Of a stretch of 12,032 nt of DNA, positions 1 to 9,768 are shown piece by piece; the stretch's first letter is position 1, and every line of letters starts with the position of its first letter. Both the position numbers and the translations under genes were made by a program. The stretch is taken from contig JBGPIT010000122.1 of assembly GCA_041485125.1 (NCBI GenBank), positions 1 to 12,032 on the forward strand. Reading direction: 5' to 3'. This DNA is from JBGPIT01 sp041485125 (GTDB taxonomy: Bacteria; Desulfobacterota; Binatia; UTPRO1). The notes beneath the pieces are model-generated. The model searched no databases and was not told the origin of the DNA. It worked only from the letters and a program-made list of their open reading frames with translations.

Positions 1-2244
1 CTCGACAACGTCGGCATGCAGTACGGTTTGAAGGCGCTTGCGGCGGGTACCATCTCGGCGGAGGAGTTTACCCTACTCAACGAGAACGTCGGCAGCTACT
101 CTGCCGATCTCATCTACCGGCCGCAGCGCGTGGAGGCGTCACTGAGCACTCTCCACACGGTCTATTCGGCCGGTATCGTCTCCGACGGCCACCAGCTCGC
201 CAAGGCCGCGATCATCGATCTCAAAGGCCAGGAGGGCTCGGTCGACATTCACTTGAACTGGCGCGCGTTGGAGGTCCGCAGTCGCCTCGACAAGGCGAAC
301 GGCAATCACAACGGCCACGTGATCTGGGCATCGGGCCCCGGCATCACGCCCGGCGCGGCCCTCCTCAAGAAGTCGTTCCTGACGATGGACGAGTGGCTGC
401 ACAACGTCGAGCTCGACAGCAGCAACAATCCGATCCAGACCAAGATCGCCGACGGGAAGCCCGCCGCGGCGCACGACTTCTGTATCAACAGCAATGGCTC
501 GACCGACGCGCAGGTCGCCGCCGAGCTCGCAGGCGGGCTCACCGACCCGTCGTGCCCGGTGAAGTTCGAGATGTCCCCGCACCAGGTCGCGGGCGGTCCG
601 CAAAGCGAGGACGTCTTCAAGTGTCAGCTGAAGCCGCTCGACTTCGGCAGCCCGGACTACAACGGGGTGGTCTTCGACGCCGGCCAGCAGGCCCGTATGG
701 CCGCCGTGTTCCCGGGCGGTGTCTGCGACTGGACGCTGCCCGGCGTCGGCCAGGTGCCGTCGGACGGCGGCTCGACCTTCAAGAACGGTCCGGGCGGCGA
801 GCCGCTCGGCGACGCGCCCCAGTCGATGCTCGTCCCGCCCGTCTGCGGTGACGGCGACGTCATCGGCGAGCCCTGCGACGACGGCAACACCATGAGCGGC
901 GACGGCTGCTCCTCCACCTGTACCGTCGAGACCGGCTTCGCCTGCGACGGCAGTCCGTCGACGTGCAGCCCGATCTGCGGTGACGGTCTCGTCCTCGGCG
1001 GGGAAGGCTGCGACGACGGCAACACCATGGGTAGCGACGGTTGCTCGGCGACGTGCACCGTCGAGACCGGCTTCAGCTGCGTCGGCAGCCCGTCGGTCTG
1101 CAGCGGCATCTGCGGCGACGGTCTGATCCGCGGCGCCGAGACCTGCGACGACGGCAACACCAGCGCGAGCGACGGTTGCTCGGCGACCTGCGCCGTCGAG
1201 GCCGGCTACATCTGCACGGGAGCGCCGTCGAGCTGCTCACCGATTTGCGGCGACGGGTTGGTCCGCGGCGGCGAGCCCTGCGACGACGGAAACCTGACCA
1301 ACGGCGACGGCTGCTCGTCGACCTGCACCGTCGAGACCGGGTTCAGCTGCACCGGCGATCCCTCGGTCTGCAGCGGGATCTGCGGCGACGGTCTGATTCG
1401 CGGCGCCGAGGAGTGCGACGATGCGGCGGCAAACGGGACGCTCCCGAGCTGCTGCTCGGCGACGTGCGGCTTCAAGTCGAGCGGCACGACGTGTGACGAC
1501 GGCAATGCCTGCACGACGGCCGACACCTGCAACGGCGCCAACAGCTGCGTCGGCGGACCGCCGCCCAACTGCAACGACGGCAACCCCTGCACCGCCGACT
1601 CGTGCAATCCGGGGAGCGGCTGCATCAACGACGCGCCGGCGAAAAACGGCTTCGCCTGCAACGACGGCGACGTCTGCACGCAAGGTGATGCGTGCTCCGG
1701 CGGCGTCTGTGCGGGAACCGAGGGCGCGGATTCCGACGGTGACGGCTACTGCGACGATTCGGAAACGTCCGCCGGTTGCAATCCGAACGACGCTGCCGAG
1801 ATCCCGCCGCAGTCGACGACCTTCGGGGGCTCGCCCGTCGGCGGCGCCGGCAACTTGCTCGTGACCTTCCTGACGCCCACGAACAAGAAGGTCTTGGTCG
1901 CGAGCGATCCGAGCTGCGCGACCGCCGGGGTGTGCGCCCCGAGCGGCTTCTGCACGTCGGGCAAGATCGCCGACGCGTGCACCACCGACGCCGACTGCAA
2001 CCAGCCGGCCAACACCTGCCGCGTCGTCGCCAACTACGCCGCGGCGGCGGATCTCGCGGTGCGGAAGCCGTTCAACTTGAATCGGCAGCCGATCTCGAGC
2101 TTCGAGCCGCTCACACCGGGCTGCTCGCGCAAGATCGACCTCACGCTCGACGCCGCACGGAAGTCGAACGTGCTCAAGATCAACGTGACCGGCTCGGTCG
2201 GCGGTCGCGTGCGGCGGGATTCGGATACCTTCAAGTATCGTTGA
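1..2244 (+). CDS. Large DUF6351-like protein with tandem Cys-rich (DUF4215/Myxococcus-type) repeats, 5' partial
   Basis: The frame is open to the first base (codons LDNVG precede the first ATG at 16), so the N-terminus and any signal peptide lie upstream; 747 residues are visible. The first ~275 residues, with LDNVGMQYGL, DLIYRPQR and a GHVIWASGPG-like segment, resemble from memory the C-terminal half of DUF6351 proteins, an uncharacterised family with hydrolase-like annotation. From nt 844 follow five repeats starting CGDG and carrying CDDGN, DGC, TC and C pairs (starts 844, 976, 1111, 1246, 1381; the fifth is divergent). Shorter repeats with CDDGNACT-, CNDGNPCT- and CNDGDVCT-type motifs span about 1490-1720, then an Asp-rich loop (DSDGDGYCDD, from 1729) like thrombospondin type-3 Ca sites, and a C-terminal domain to 2244. 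The many paired Cys imply disulfides and export to the periplasm or surface. Substrate and function are unknown. The repeat family call is firm; the DUF6351 call is moderate. Confidence 0.75.
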   Translation, partial: LDNVGMQYGLKALAAGTISAEEFTLLNENVGSYSADLIYRPQRVEASLSTLHTVYSAGIVSDGHQLAKAAIIDLKGQEGSVDIHLNWRALEVRSRLDKANGNHNGHVIWASGPGITPGAALLKKSFLTMDEWLHNVELDSSNNPIQTKIADGKPAAAHDFCINSNGSTDAQVAAELAGGLTDPSCPVKFEMSPHQVAGGPQSEDVFKCQLKPLDFGSPDYNGVVFDAGQQARMAAVFPGGVCDWTLPGVGQVPSDGGSTFKNGPGGEPLGDAPQSMLVPPVCGDGDVIGEPCDDGNTMSGDGCSSTCTVETGFACDGSPSTCSPICGDGLVLGGEGCDDGNTMGSDGCSATCTVETGFSCVGSPSVCSGICGDGLIRGAETCDDGNTSASDGCSATCAVEAGYICTGAPSSCSPICGDGLVRGGEPCDDGNLTNGDGCSSTCTVETGFSCTGDPSVCSGICGDGLIRGAEECDDAAANGTLPSCCSATCGFKSSGTTCDDGNACTTADTCNGANSCVGGPPPNCNDGNPCTADSCNPGSGCINDAPAKNGFACNDGDVCTQGDACSGGVCAGTEGADSDGDGYCDDSETSAGCNPNDAAEIPPQSTTFGGSPVGGAGNLLVTFLTPTNKKVLVASDPSCATAGVCAPSGFCTSGKIADACTTDADCNQPANTCRVVANYAAAADLAVRKPFNLNRQPISSFEPLTPGCSRKIDLTLDAARKSNVLKINVTGSVGGRVRRDSDTFKYR
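844..1470 (+). repeat. Tandem Cys-rich repeat array, period 45 codons
   Basis: Five in-frame copies start at 844, 976, 1111, 1246 and 1381, giving spacings of 132, 135, 135 and 135 bp. Each encodes CGDG, then G-x-CDDGN, DGCS-x-TC, VE-G-x-C and a closing Cys. The first four copies are near full length. The fifth diverges after CDDAA and ends with a CCSATC segment near 1470. Similarity is also visible at DNA level (for example, ctgctcggcgacgtg-like and gtcgagaccggcttc-like blocks recur), which points to duplication within the gene. Confidence 0.9.
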
Positions 2245-2256
2245 TCCTCCTGGGCC

Positions 2257-2288
2257 GGGGAGGGACGGGCGTGCGCCTGTCCCTCCCT
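2257..2288 (+). terminator. Strong hairpin after the Cys-rich protein gene, terminator-like
   Basis: The core arms 2260-2270 and 2275-2285 pair over 11 bp with one G-U, around a GTGC loop. They extend outward by two G-C pairs and a G-U. The hairpin begins 12 nt after the TGA stop at 2242-2244. No T-run follows, so intrinsic termination is inferred from the hairpin and its position only. It separates this gene from the convergent boxR. Confidence 0.6.
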
Positions 2289-2403
2289 CGATCCCGCCCA
2301 GGCGCGGTCTCGGCAGCGAGACAGTCGTGCCGCGGCGAACACGGCCGTCGGGCTGGTCACGAGCCGACGAGCCCCGCGGCGCGCGATCAACGACCGCGGC
2401 TCC

Positions 2404-3183
2404 TCACCGCCGGCCCGCGCGGGGCGCGGGCTCACGTCGATGGCCCGCGGCCCGGGCGGCGATGAACCGCACCGACCCGCCGACGTCGAGCCGCGATGTG
2501 TCGACGTGATAGCGCGCTCGCCGGTAGAGCGGTGCACGCCGTGCGAGTAGGCGGCGCAGCTCCGCTTTGGCGGCGGGGCGGCCGGCCATCGGACGCGGGT
2601 CGCCTTGCGCGATGACGCGATTCCAGTGCGCGTCGGCGCTGGCGTGGAGCCACACCGTCGTGGTGTGCTGCTCGAGGAGCATCCACGCTTCCGCGTTCTC
2701 GACGATGCCACCGCCGGTGGCGAGCACCGCGGTGACGTTGCGGGCGAGAAAGCGGCGCAGCGCGGTCACCTCGATCCGGCGAAAGTAGGTCTCGCCGTGA
2801 ATCGCGAAGATCTCCGGCAGCGAGAGCCCGGCCTCGGACTCGACGAGCCGGTCGAGCTCCGCGAGCTCGACGCCGAGGCGTGTCGCGAGCTGCTTGCCGA
2901 TCGTGCTCTTGCCGGCGCCGCGGACGCCCAAGAGGGCGATCACGCGCGCGCCGTCGACGCCGGTGTCGCGCTCCGCCTCGGCGAGGAGCTGCGCAGCGGT
3001 GGTGCCGAGCTCGCGCGCGAGCCGCGCGAGGCGGACGATCGAGATGTTGGCGCGACCGGCCTGGAGCTCGGTCATGAAGCGCGACGAGAGGCCCGCGCGC
3101 GTCGCGATCTCACCGACCGAGAGTCCGCGGGCCTCGCGCAGCGCGCGGATCGAGGCGCCGAGCCGTGGCAGGAGCTGGTCCAT
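2404..3183 (-). CDS. boxR: BoxR/BzdR-type transcriptional regulator (HTH plus shikimate kinase-like domain)
   Basis: A 259-aa protein from the ATG at 3183. Residues ~8-65 form an XRE-type helix-turn-helix (LSVGEIATRAGLSS, then FMTELQAGRANIS). Residues ~80-245 are a shikimate kinase-like domain with a Walker A loop (GVRGAGKST, 86-94), D111, GETYFRRIE (130-138), ATGGGIV (155-161) and a GDPRPMAGRP segment. This two-domain layout is the hallmark of BoxR/BzdR, which repress benzoate genes and are released when benzoyl-CoA binds the kinase-like domain. The divergent boxC and boxB support the role. The reading frame extends to a GTG at 3216, but 3183 is preferred: HTH regulators of this kind start near MDQLLPRLG, and a promoter-like element lies between the two positions. 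No Shine-Dalgarno sequence is seen, so the mRNA may be nearly leaderless. Family call strong; start moderate. Confidence 0.9.
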   Translation of the reverse strand: MDQLLPRLGASIRALREARGLSVGEIATRAGLSSRFMTELQAGRANISIVRLARLARELGTTAAQLLAEAERDTGVDGARVIALLGVRGAGKSTIGKQLATRLGVELAELDRLVESEAGLSLPEIFAIHGETYFRRIEVTALRRFLARNVTAVLATGGGIVENAEAWMLLEQHTTTVWLHASADAHWNRVIAQGDPRPMAGRPAAKAELRRLLARRAPLYRRARYHVDTSRLDVGGSVRFIAARAAGHRREPAPRAGRR

Positions 3184-3193
3184 GAGGAGCAGA

Positions 3194-3223
3194 GATATAG
3201 TGCCATCATGGCGCACCAGTCAA
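3194..3223 (-). promoter_or_regulatory. Candidate boxR promoter
   Basis: Read on the minus strand: TTGACT (3223-3218), an 18-bp spacer, then TATATC (3199-3194). The expected start of transcription is about 7 nt further, within a few bases of the ATG at 3183. This gives a leaderless or very short leader, in line with the missing Shine-Dalgarno sequence. It would lie inside the coding region if the GTG at 3216 were used. Confidence 0.5.
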
Positions 3224-3240
3224 GCACAATAAAGCTTGAC
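3219..3240. promoter_or_regulatory. 22-bp perfect palindrome between boxR and boxC, candidate BoxR operator
   Basis: The arms GTCAAGC (3219-3225) and GCTTGAC (3234-3240) are exact reverse complements around the 8-bp AT-rich centre ACAATAAA. The element lies in the divergent boxR/boxC gap. Each arm contains a TTGAC that can act as -35 for the gene it points to. A dimeric repressor bound here would cover both -35 boxes. Identity with published BoxR/BzdR operators (TGCA-type half-sites, from memory) is not evident, so assignment to BoxR rests on position. Confidence 0.65.
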
Positions 3241-3264
3241 GAGGCATATCGCCGAGAGTAGAGA
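3236..3264 (+). promoter_or_regulatory. Candidate boxC promoter
   Basis: TTGACG (3236-3241), a 17-bp spacer, then TAGAGA (3259-3264), a poor -10 (3 of 6 consensus bases). The predicted start is at about 3271, immediately before the boxC ATG at 3272. The -35 overlaps the right arm of the palindrome. The weak -10 makes this less certain than the boxR promoter. Confidence 0.4.
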
Positions 3265-3271
3265 CGCGCGT

Positions 3272-4927
<1,656 letters not shown>

Positions 4928-4943
4928 AAGGACGGCACCACCA

Positions 4944-6356
<1,413 letters not shown>

Positions 6357-6371
6357 GCCGCCGTTCTGCTC

Positions 6372-6396
6372 GTGCGCGTCGCGCCGCGGCGCTCAC
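6372..6396. terminator. Imperfect hairpin between convergent boxB and bclA
   Basis: GTG-c-GCG-t-CGC, loop gcc, GCG-g-CGC-t-CAC: nine Watson-Crick pairs with one mismatch and one T-G pair. It lies in the 36-bp gap between the two converging stops and touches the bclA stop codon (6393-6395). It could end transcripts from both sides. No T-run is seen, and GC-rich DNA yields such structures by chance. Confidence 0.3.
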
Positions 6397-7991
6397 GTGC
6401 TGGGGCTGCGCCGCGCCTCCATGTCGCGCAGTCGAAAGCGCTGGATCTTGCCGGTCGCGGTTCGCGGGAGCTCGGCGAGGAACTCGATCGCGCGCGGATA
6501 CTTGTACGCGGCGAGGTGCTGCTTCACGAACGCCTTCAGCGCGTCGCGCATCGCCGCGTCGCCGGCGCGACCGGGCTCGAGGACGACGAAGGCCTTCGTC
6601 TTGGTGAGACCGTCGTCGTCGGTGACGCCGATCACCGCGGCCTCGAGCACGTCGGGATGCTCGACCAAGACCGCCTCGATCTCGAACGGCGAGACGTAGA
6701 TGCCGCTCACCTTCAGCATGTCGTCGCTGCGACCGGCGTAACTGTAGTAGCCGTCGGCGTCGCAGCTGTATTTGTCGCCCGTCCGCACCCACTCGCCTTG
6801 GAACGTCGCGCGGGAGCGCTCGCGGTTGCCCCAGTACATCACCGCGGCCGACGGTCCGCGCACGTGGAGCTCACCGAGCTCACCGGGCGCGACCGGGCGA
6901 CCGGCGTCGTCGCGGAGCTCGACCGTATAGCCGCCGACGGGCTTCCCCGTCGTGCCGTAGCGGACCGCGCCGGGCCGATTCGAGAGAAAGACGTGGAGCA
7001 TCTCGGTCGAGCCGAGGCCGTCAACGACGTCACAGCTGAAATGGCCGGCAACCCGCTTCGCGATCTCGGCCGGCATTGCCTCGCCCGCCGACGAGCAGAG
7101 GCGGAGGCCGACGTCGGTTGCGGGCGGCAGATTCGGCGACGCGAGCATCGCCGCGTATCCCGTCGGCGCGCCGCAGAGGACCGTGGGGCGGTGCGCGAGC
7201 AGTCGCGCGAACACCGCGTCGGGCGTCGGACGCTCCGCCATCAGCACGACCTTCGCGCCGACGCTCAGCGGCAGGCTGAGCGCATTGCCGAGGCCGTAGG
7301 CGAAAAAGAGCTTGGCGACCGAGAAGACGGTGTCGCCCGCGCTGATCCCGAGCACCGCGCGACCGTAGAGCATCGCGGTCCAGTAGGGATTCGCATGCGT
7401 GTGCACGACGGCCTTCGGCCGGCCGGTCGATCCCGACGAGTAGAGCCAGAACGCCAGGTCGTCGCGGCGCGTGCTCGCCGCCGACGCGCGCGGGCGCGCG
7501 CCGTCAAGCAGCTCGGCCAGCGCGACGGCGCCGGCGGGGAGGGCGCCGTCGGGACGCGACACGACGACGTGGCGCGCCTCGTGCGTCGCGTGCGCCATCG
7601 CTGCTTGGAGCGTGTCGAGCAGCGGCGGGGAAGTGAAGACTGCTTGGGAGCGGCTGTCCTCGAGCAGGAAGGCGTAGTCGTCGGCCGAGAGCAGCGTGTT
7701 CACCGCGACAGGCACGACACCGGCGAAGAGCGCGCCGAGGAACGTCACCGGCCAGTCGGCGCAGTCGTGCATGGCGAGCAGGACGCGCTCCTCGCGCCGG
7801 ACGCCGAGCGTGGCGAGCGCGGCGGCGACGCGTCGAATGCGGTCCTCGAGCTCGCCGTACGGGAGCTGCTCGTGATCGTCGACGTAAGCGATCGCGTCGG
7901 GGCGTTCGGCGTTCGCGTCGAGCAAGAAGGCGGCGAAGTTGAAGCGTTCCGGAGGCGGCGAGACGCCGGCATCGCTCATGCCGGCGTGCAT
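6393..7991 (-). CDS. bclA: Benzoate-CoA ligase family protein
   Basis: A 532-aa acyl-adenylate-forming enzyme (ANL superfamily) expected to convert benzoate, ATP and CoA to benzoyl-CoA, the entry step of the box pathway. Motifs: P-loop YSSGSTGRPKAVVH (184-197), KLFFAYGLGN (227-236), typical of benzoate/aryl-CoA ligases, GLGSTEMLH (325-333), TGD (404-406), hinge-region GRSDDMLKVSGIYVSP (420-435) and the C-terminal PRTATGKIQRF with the predicted catalytic K515. The start is uncertain between the ATG at 7991 (weak GGAT upstream) and the ATG at 7979. It converges with boxB and lies 54 bp after the AraC gene on the same strand, with no promoter seen in that gap, so an araC-bclA transcript is plausible. 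A related substrate such as 2-aminobenzoate or hydroxybenzoate cannot be excluded from sequence alone. Confidence 0.92.
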   Translation of the reverse strand: MHAGMSDAGVSPPPERFNFAAFLLDANAERPDAIAYVDDHEQLPYGELEDRIRRVAAALATLGVRREERVLLAMHDCADWPVTFLGALFAGVVPVAVNTLLSADDYAFLLEDSRSQAVFTSPPLLDTLQAAMAHATHEARHVVVSRPDGALPAGAVALAELLDGARPRASAASTRRDDLAFWLYSSGSTGRPKAVVHTHANPYWTAMLYGRAVLGISAGDTVFSVAKLFFAYGLGNALSLPLSVGAKVVLMAERPTPDAVFARLLAHRPTVLCGAPTGYAAMLASPNLPPATDVGLRLCSSAGEAMPAEIAKRVAGHFSCDVVDGLGSTEMLHVFLSNRPGAVRYGTTGKPVGGYTVELRDDAGRPVAPGELGELHVRGPSAAVMYWGNRERSRATFQGEWVRTGDKYSCDADGYYSYAGRSDDMLKVSGIYVSPFEIEAVLVEHPDVLEAAVIGVTDDDGLTKTKAFVVLEPGRAGDAAMRDALKAFVKQHLAAYKYPRAIEFLAELPRTATGKIQRFRLRDMEARRSPST

Positions 7992-8016
7992 AGCGCATCC
8001 GTTCGGGGAGGGGGAG

Positions 8017-8028
8017 CGGGCGCGCCCG
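8017..8028. repeat. 12-bp GC palindrome between araC and bclA
   Basis: CGGGCGCGCCCG is a perfect 12-bp palindrome in the 54-bp gap between the AraC gene and the ligase gene, next to a purine-rich run (8004-8020). It might be a regulator site or simply a product of high GC. No -10/-35 pair was found in this gap. Confidence 0.3.
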
Positions 8029-8045
8029 TGCGGCGGCTGCCGCTG

Positions 8046-8888
8046 CTAGAGCACGCGCGCGAGGCGATCGGCGACGAGCGTGCGGTCGCCCTTGGCGGCC
8101 TGCCGGAAGCGTCGCGGCGAGATGCCCGCGGCGCGATGGAACGTGCGGACGAAGTTCGAGAGATCGCCGAAGCCGACGTCGTAGGCGACGTCGGTGATCG
8201 ACGTGTTGTCGTCGGCGAGCAGACGCGCCGCGTGGCGCAAGCGGGAGCGGACCAGGTACTGATGCGGGGTCACGCCGAGCACCTTCGCGAAGAGCCGCAG
8301 GAAGTGGAACGGGCTGAGCCCGACCTCGCGCGCGGCGCTCTCGAGGTCGATCGGCCGGTGCGAGTTGGCGTCGATCCAGAGGGCGGCTTCGACGGCGCGG
8401 CGGCGGTCGCGGCTCGCCGACTCACGCGCCGATCGCTTGCGGCCGGACACGACCTCGACGAAGCGCGCCACCAACGAGAGGCCGACCTCGTCGAGACCGA
8501 CGGCGCTCCGGCCCTCGGCGGCCGCTTGCGCGAGCTCGCCGAGCACCATCAGCTCGGGGAGCGGCGGCACTCCGCCGGTGCGCCAGATCTCCGCGCGGTC
8601 GCTGATCGTCTCGATCAGCTCCGGCGCCAGACGAAAGGAGAGACACTCGTCGCCGAGCCGGTGGTCGTGCGTGCAGACGTACTCGTCTCCCGGATGGCCG
8701 ACGAGGAGCGAGCCGGCGACCAGCTCGAACGATGTCCCGCCCACGCGATACCCGAAGGTGCCCCGTCGCACGTAGGAGACGGAGTGGCTGCCGTGGACCT
8801 CTACGAACGGCGCCGTGACGGTGCCGGCGTCGCACCGGTAGTCGACCACCGAGACCGATCCGGACCGCAAGATCGTCGTCGCAACCAT
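8046..8888 (-). CDS. AraC-family transcriptional regulator
   Basis: A 280-aa protein. The N-terminal ~110 residues look like a cupin-type AraC sensor domain (VHGSHSVSYVRRGTFGYRVGG, then VGHPGDEYVCTHDH). Residues ~165-265 are the AraC DNA-binding domain, with a first HTH around LESAAREVGLSPFHFLRLF (182-200) and a second with SITDVAYDVGFGDLSNFVRTFH (230-251). The frame is open to 9221, but that extension overlaps the divergent desaturase gene and is low-complexity. The ATG at 8888 starts a normal sensor domain and has a promoter directly upstream. It is divergent from the desaturase and co-directional with the ligase 54 bp downstream, so it may act on either. The ligand cannot be read from the sequence. 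Confidence 0.9.
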   Translation of the reverse strand: MVATTILRSGSVSVVDYRCDAGTVTAPFVEVHGSHSVSYVRRGTFGYRVGGTSFELVAGSLLVGHPGDEYVCTHDHRLGDECLSFRLAPELIETISDRAEIWRTGGVPPLPELMVLGELAQAAAEGRSAVGLDEVGLSLVARFVEVVSGRKRSARESASRDRRRAVEAALWIDANSHRPIDLESAAREVGLSPFHFLRLFAKVLGVTPHQYLVRSRLRHAARLLADDNTSITDVAYDVGFGDLSNFVRTFHRAAGISPRRFRQAAKGDRTLVADRLARVL

Positions 8889-8897
8889 CGCCGAGCG

Positions 8898-8926
8898 AGC
8901 ATACCCGCGACGGTGCGCCCAGCCAA
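8898..8926 (-). promoter_or_regulatory. Candidate araC promoter
   Basis: On the minus strand: TTGGCT (8926-8921), a 17-bp spacer, then TATGCT (8903-8898). The predicted start is about 3 nt before the ATG at 8888. No Shine-Dalgarno sequence is visible, so a nearly leaderless mRNA is suggested, as for boxR. Confidence 0.45.
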
Positions 8927-8957
8927 CGAAGATGCGCGGTCGGCGAGAGATGCACGC

Positions 8958-8987
8958 TTGACGCTGCGGAAGCGCGTCGGGTACGAC
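8958..8987 (+). promoter_or_regulatory. Candidate desaturase promoter
   Basis: TTGACG (8958-8963), an 18-bp spacer, then TACGAC (8982-8987), a weak -10. A GAGG (8988-8992 region) lies about 8 nt before the ATG at 9001 and could serve as the ribosome binding site. The 112-bp gap between this gene and the AraC gene holds both divergent promoters. Confidence 0.3.
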
Positions 8988-9000
8988 CGAGGTCCCCCTG

Positions 9001-9768
9001 ATGTTCGACGCCGTTCTCAGTTGGTATCGCGAGCCCCTGTTTCTGCTCTTTCCCGTCGCGATCGTCGTGATCTCGGCCGCCGCCTTCATGGCCTTCGCGG
9101 TGCCGCTCACGTGGATCGCCGCGCACGAGCCGGCGTGGGCGCGGCCGTACCGCATCCAGTCGCGGCCGCCGCGCGCGCAACAGCTGGTCGGTCCCTCGGT
9201 CAAGAGCTGGGCGATCAACAACGTCTGGATGCTCGTCGGGACGATCGCGGCGTGGCCGCTGCTGCGGCTCTCGAACGTCCACGCCGGACCGCTCCCGGTG
9301 TGGTGGGTCGTCGCGCTGCAGCTCGCGTTCTTCTTCTATCTCGACGACTTCCTCTACTACTGGTCGCATCGCGCGCTGCACACGCGCTGGCTCTACAAGC
9401 GCATCCACGGCTGGCACCACCGCATCGTCACGCCGTGGGCGATCACGGGGAACTACATGCACCCGCTCGAGCTGTCGCTGACGGGCGCGATCGCGATGGT
9501 CGGATCGGTTCTCGTCGGGGCGCACGTGGCGGTCGCCTGGTTGTGGTTCGTCTGGCGGCAGTGGGAAGCGGCCGAAGGACACTGCGGGTACGACTTCCCG
9601 TGGGCGCCGAGCCATTTCGTTCCGGGCAACGACGGCGCGCGCCATCACGACGCGCACCACGCCCGCGTGAAGGGCAACTATGCCGGCTTCACGCCGATCT
9701 GGGATCGCGTCTTCGGCACCTTCGTCCGCGGCTACGGGGACGACCTCGCCGACCGTCGCGCCGCCTAG
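9001..9768 (+). CDS. Fatty acid hydroxylase / sterol desaturase family membrane protein
   Basis: A 255-aa protein with three His clusters typical of the membrane diiron superfamily: HRALH (123-127), HGWHH (136-140) and HHDAHH (215-220), plus H154 and H194 between them. Hydrophobic segments at ~11-40, ~73-90, ~100-121 and ~158-185 give about four membrane spans, with the His boxes facing the cytoplasm by analogy with the family. These enzymes use O2 and an external electron donor to hydroxylate or desaturate lipid, sterol or carotenoid-type substrates; the substrate cannot be told here. The ATG at 9001 follows a GAGG motif. It is divergent from the AraC gene, making it a possible target, and its TAG stop overlaps the stop of the next gene on the opposite strand. 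Confidence 0.9.
   Translation: MFDAVLSWYREPLFLLFPVAIVVISAAAFMAFAVPLTWIAAHEPAWARPYRIQSRPPRAQQLVGPSVKSWAINNVWMLVGTIAAWPLLRLSNVHAGPLPVWWVVALQLAFFFYLDDFLYYWSHRALHTRWLYKRIHGWHHRIVTPWAITGNYMHPLELSLTGAIAMVGSVLVGAHVAVAWLWFVWRQWEAAEGHCGYDFPWAPSHFVPGNDGARHHDAHHARVKGNYAGFTPIWDRVFGTFVRGYGDDLADRRAA

Noticed and set aside
844..1470. CRISPR-like regular repeat
   Set aside because: The periodic units are in-frame coding repeats of 135 bp with no separate spacers.
3184..3216. Upstream GTG start for BoxR adding 11 residues
   Set aside because: It would place the candidate boxR -10 and spacer inside the coding region, and the added residues precede the usual N-terminus of the HTH domain.
8889..9221. N-terminal extension of the AraC protein to 9221
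   Set aside because: It overlaps the 5' part of the divergent desaturase gene, which has strong motifs, and the added 111 residues show no domain.
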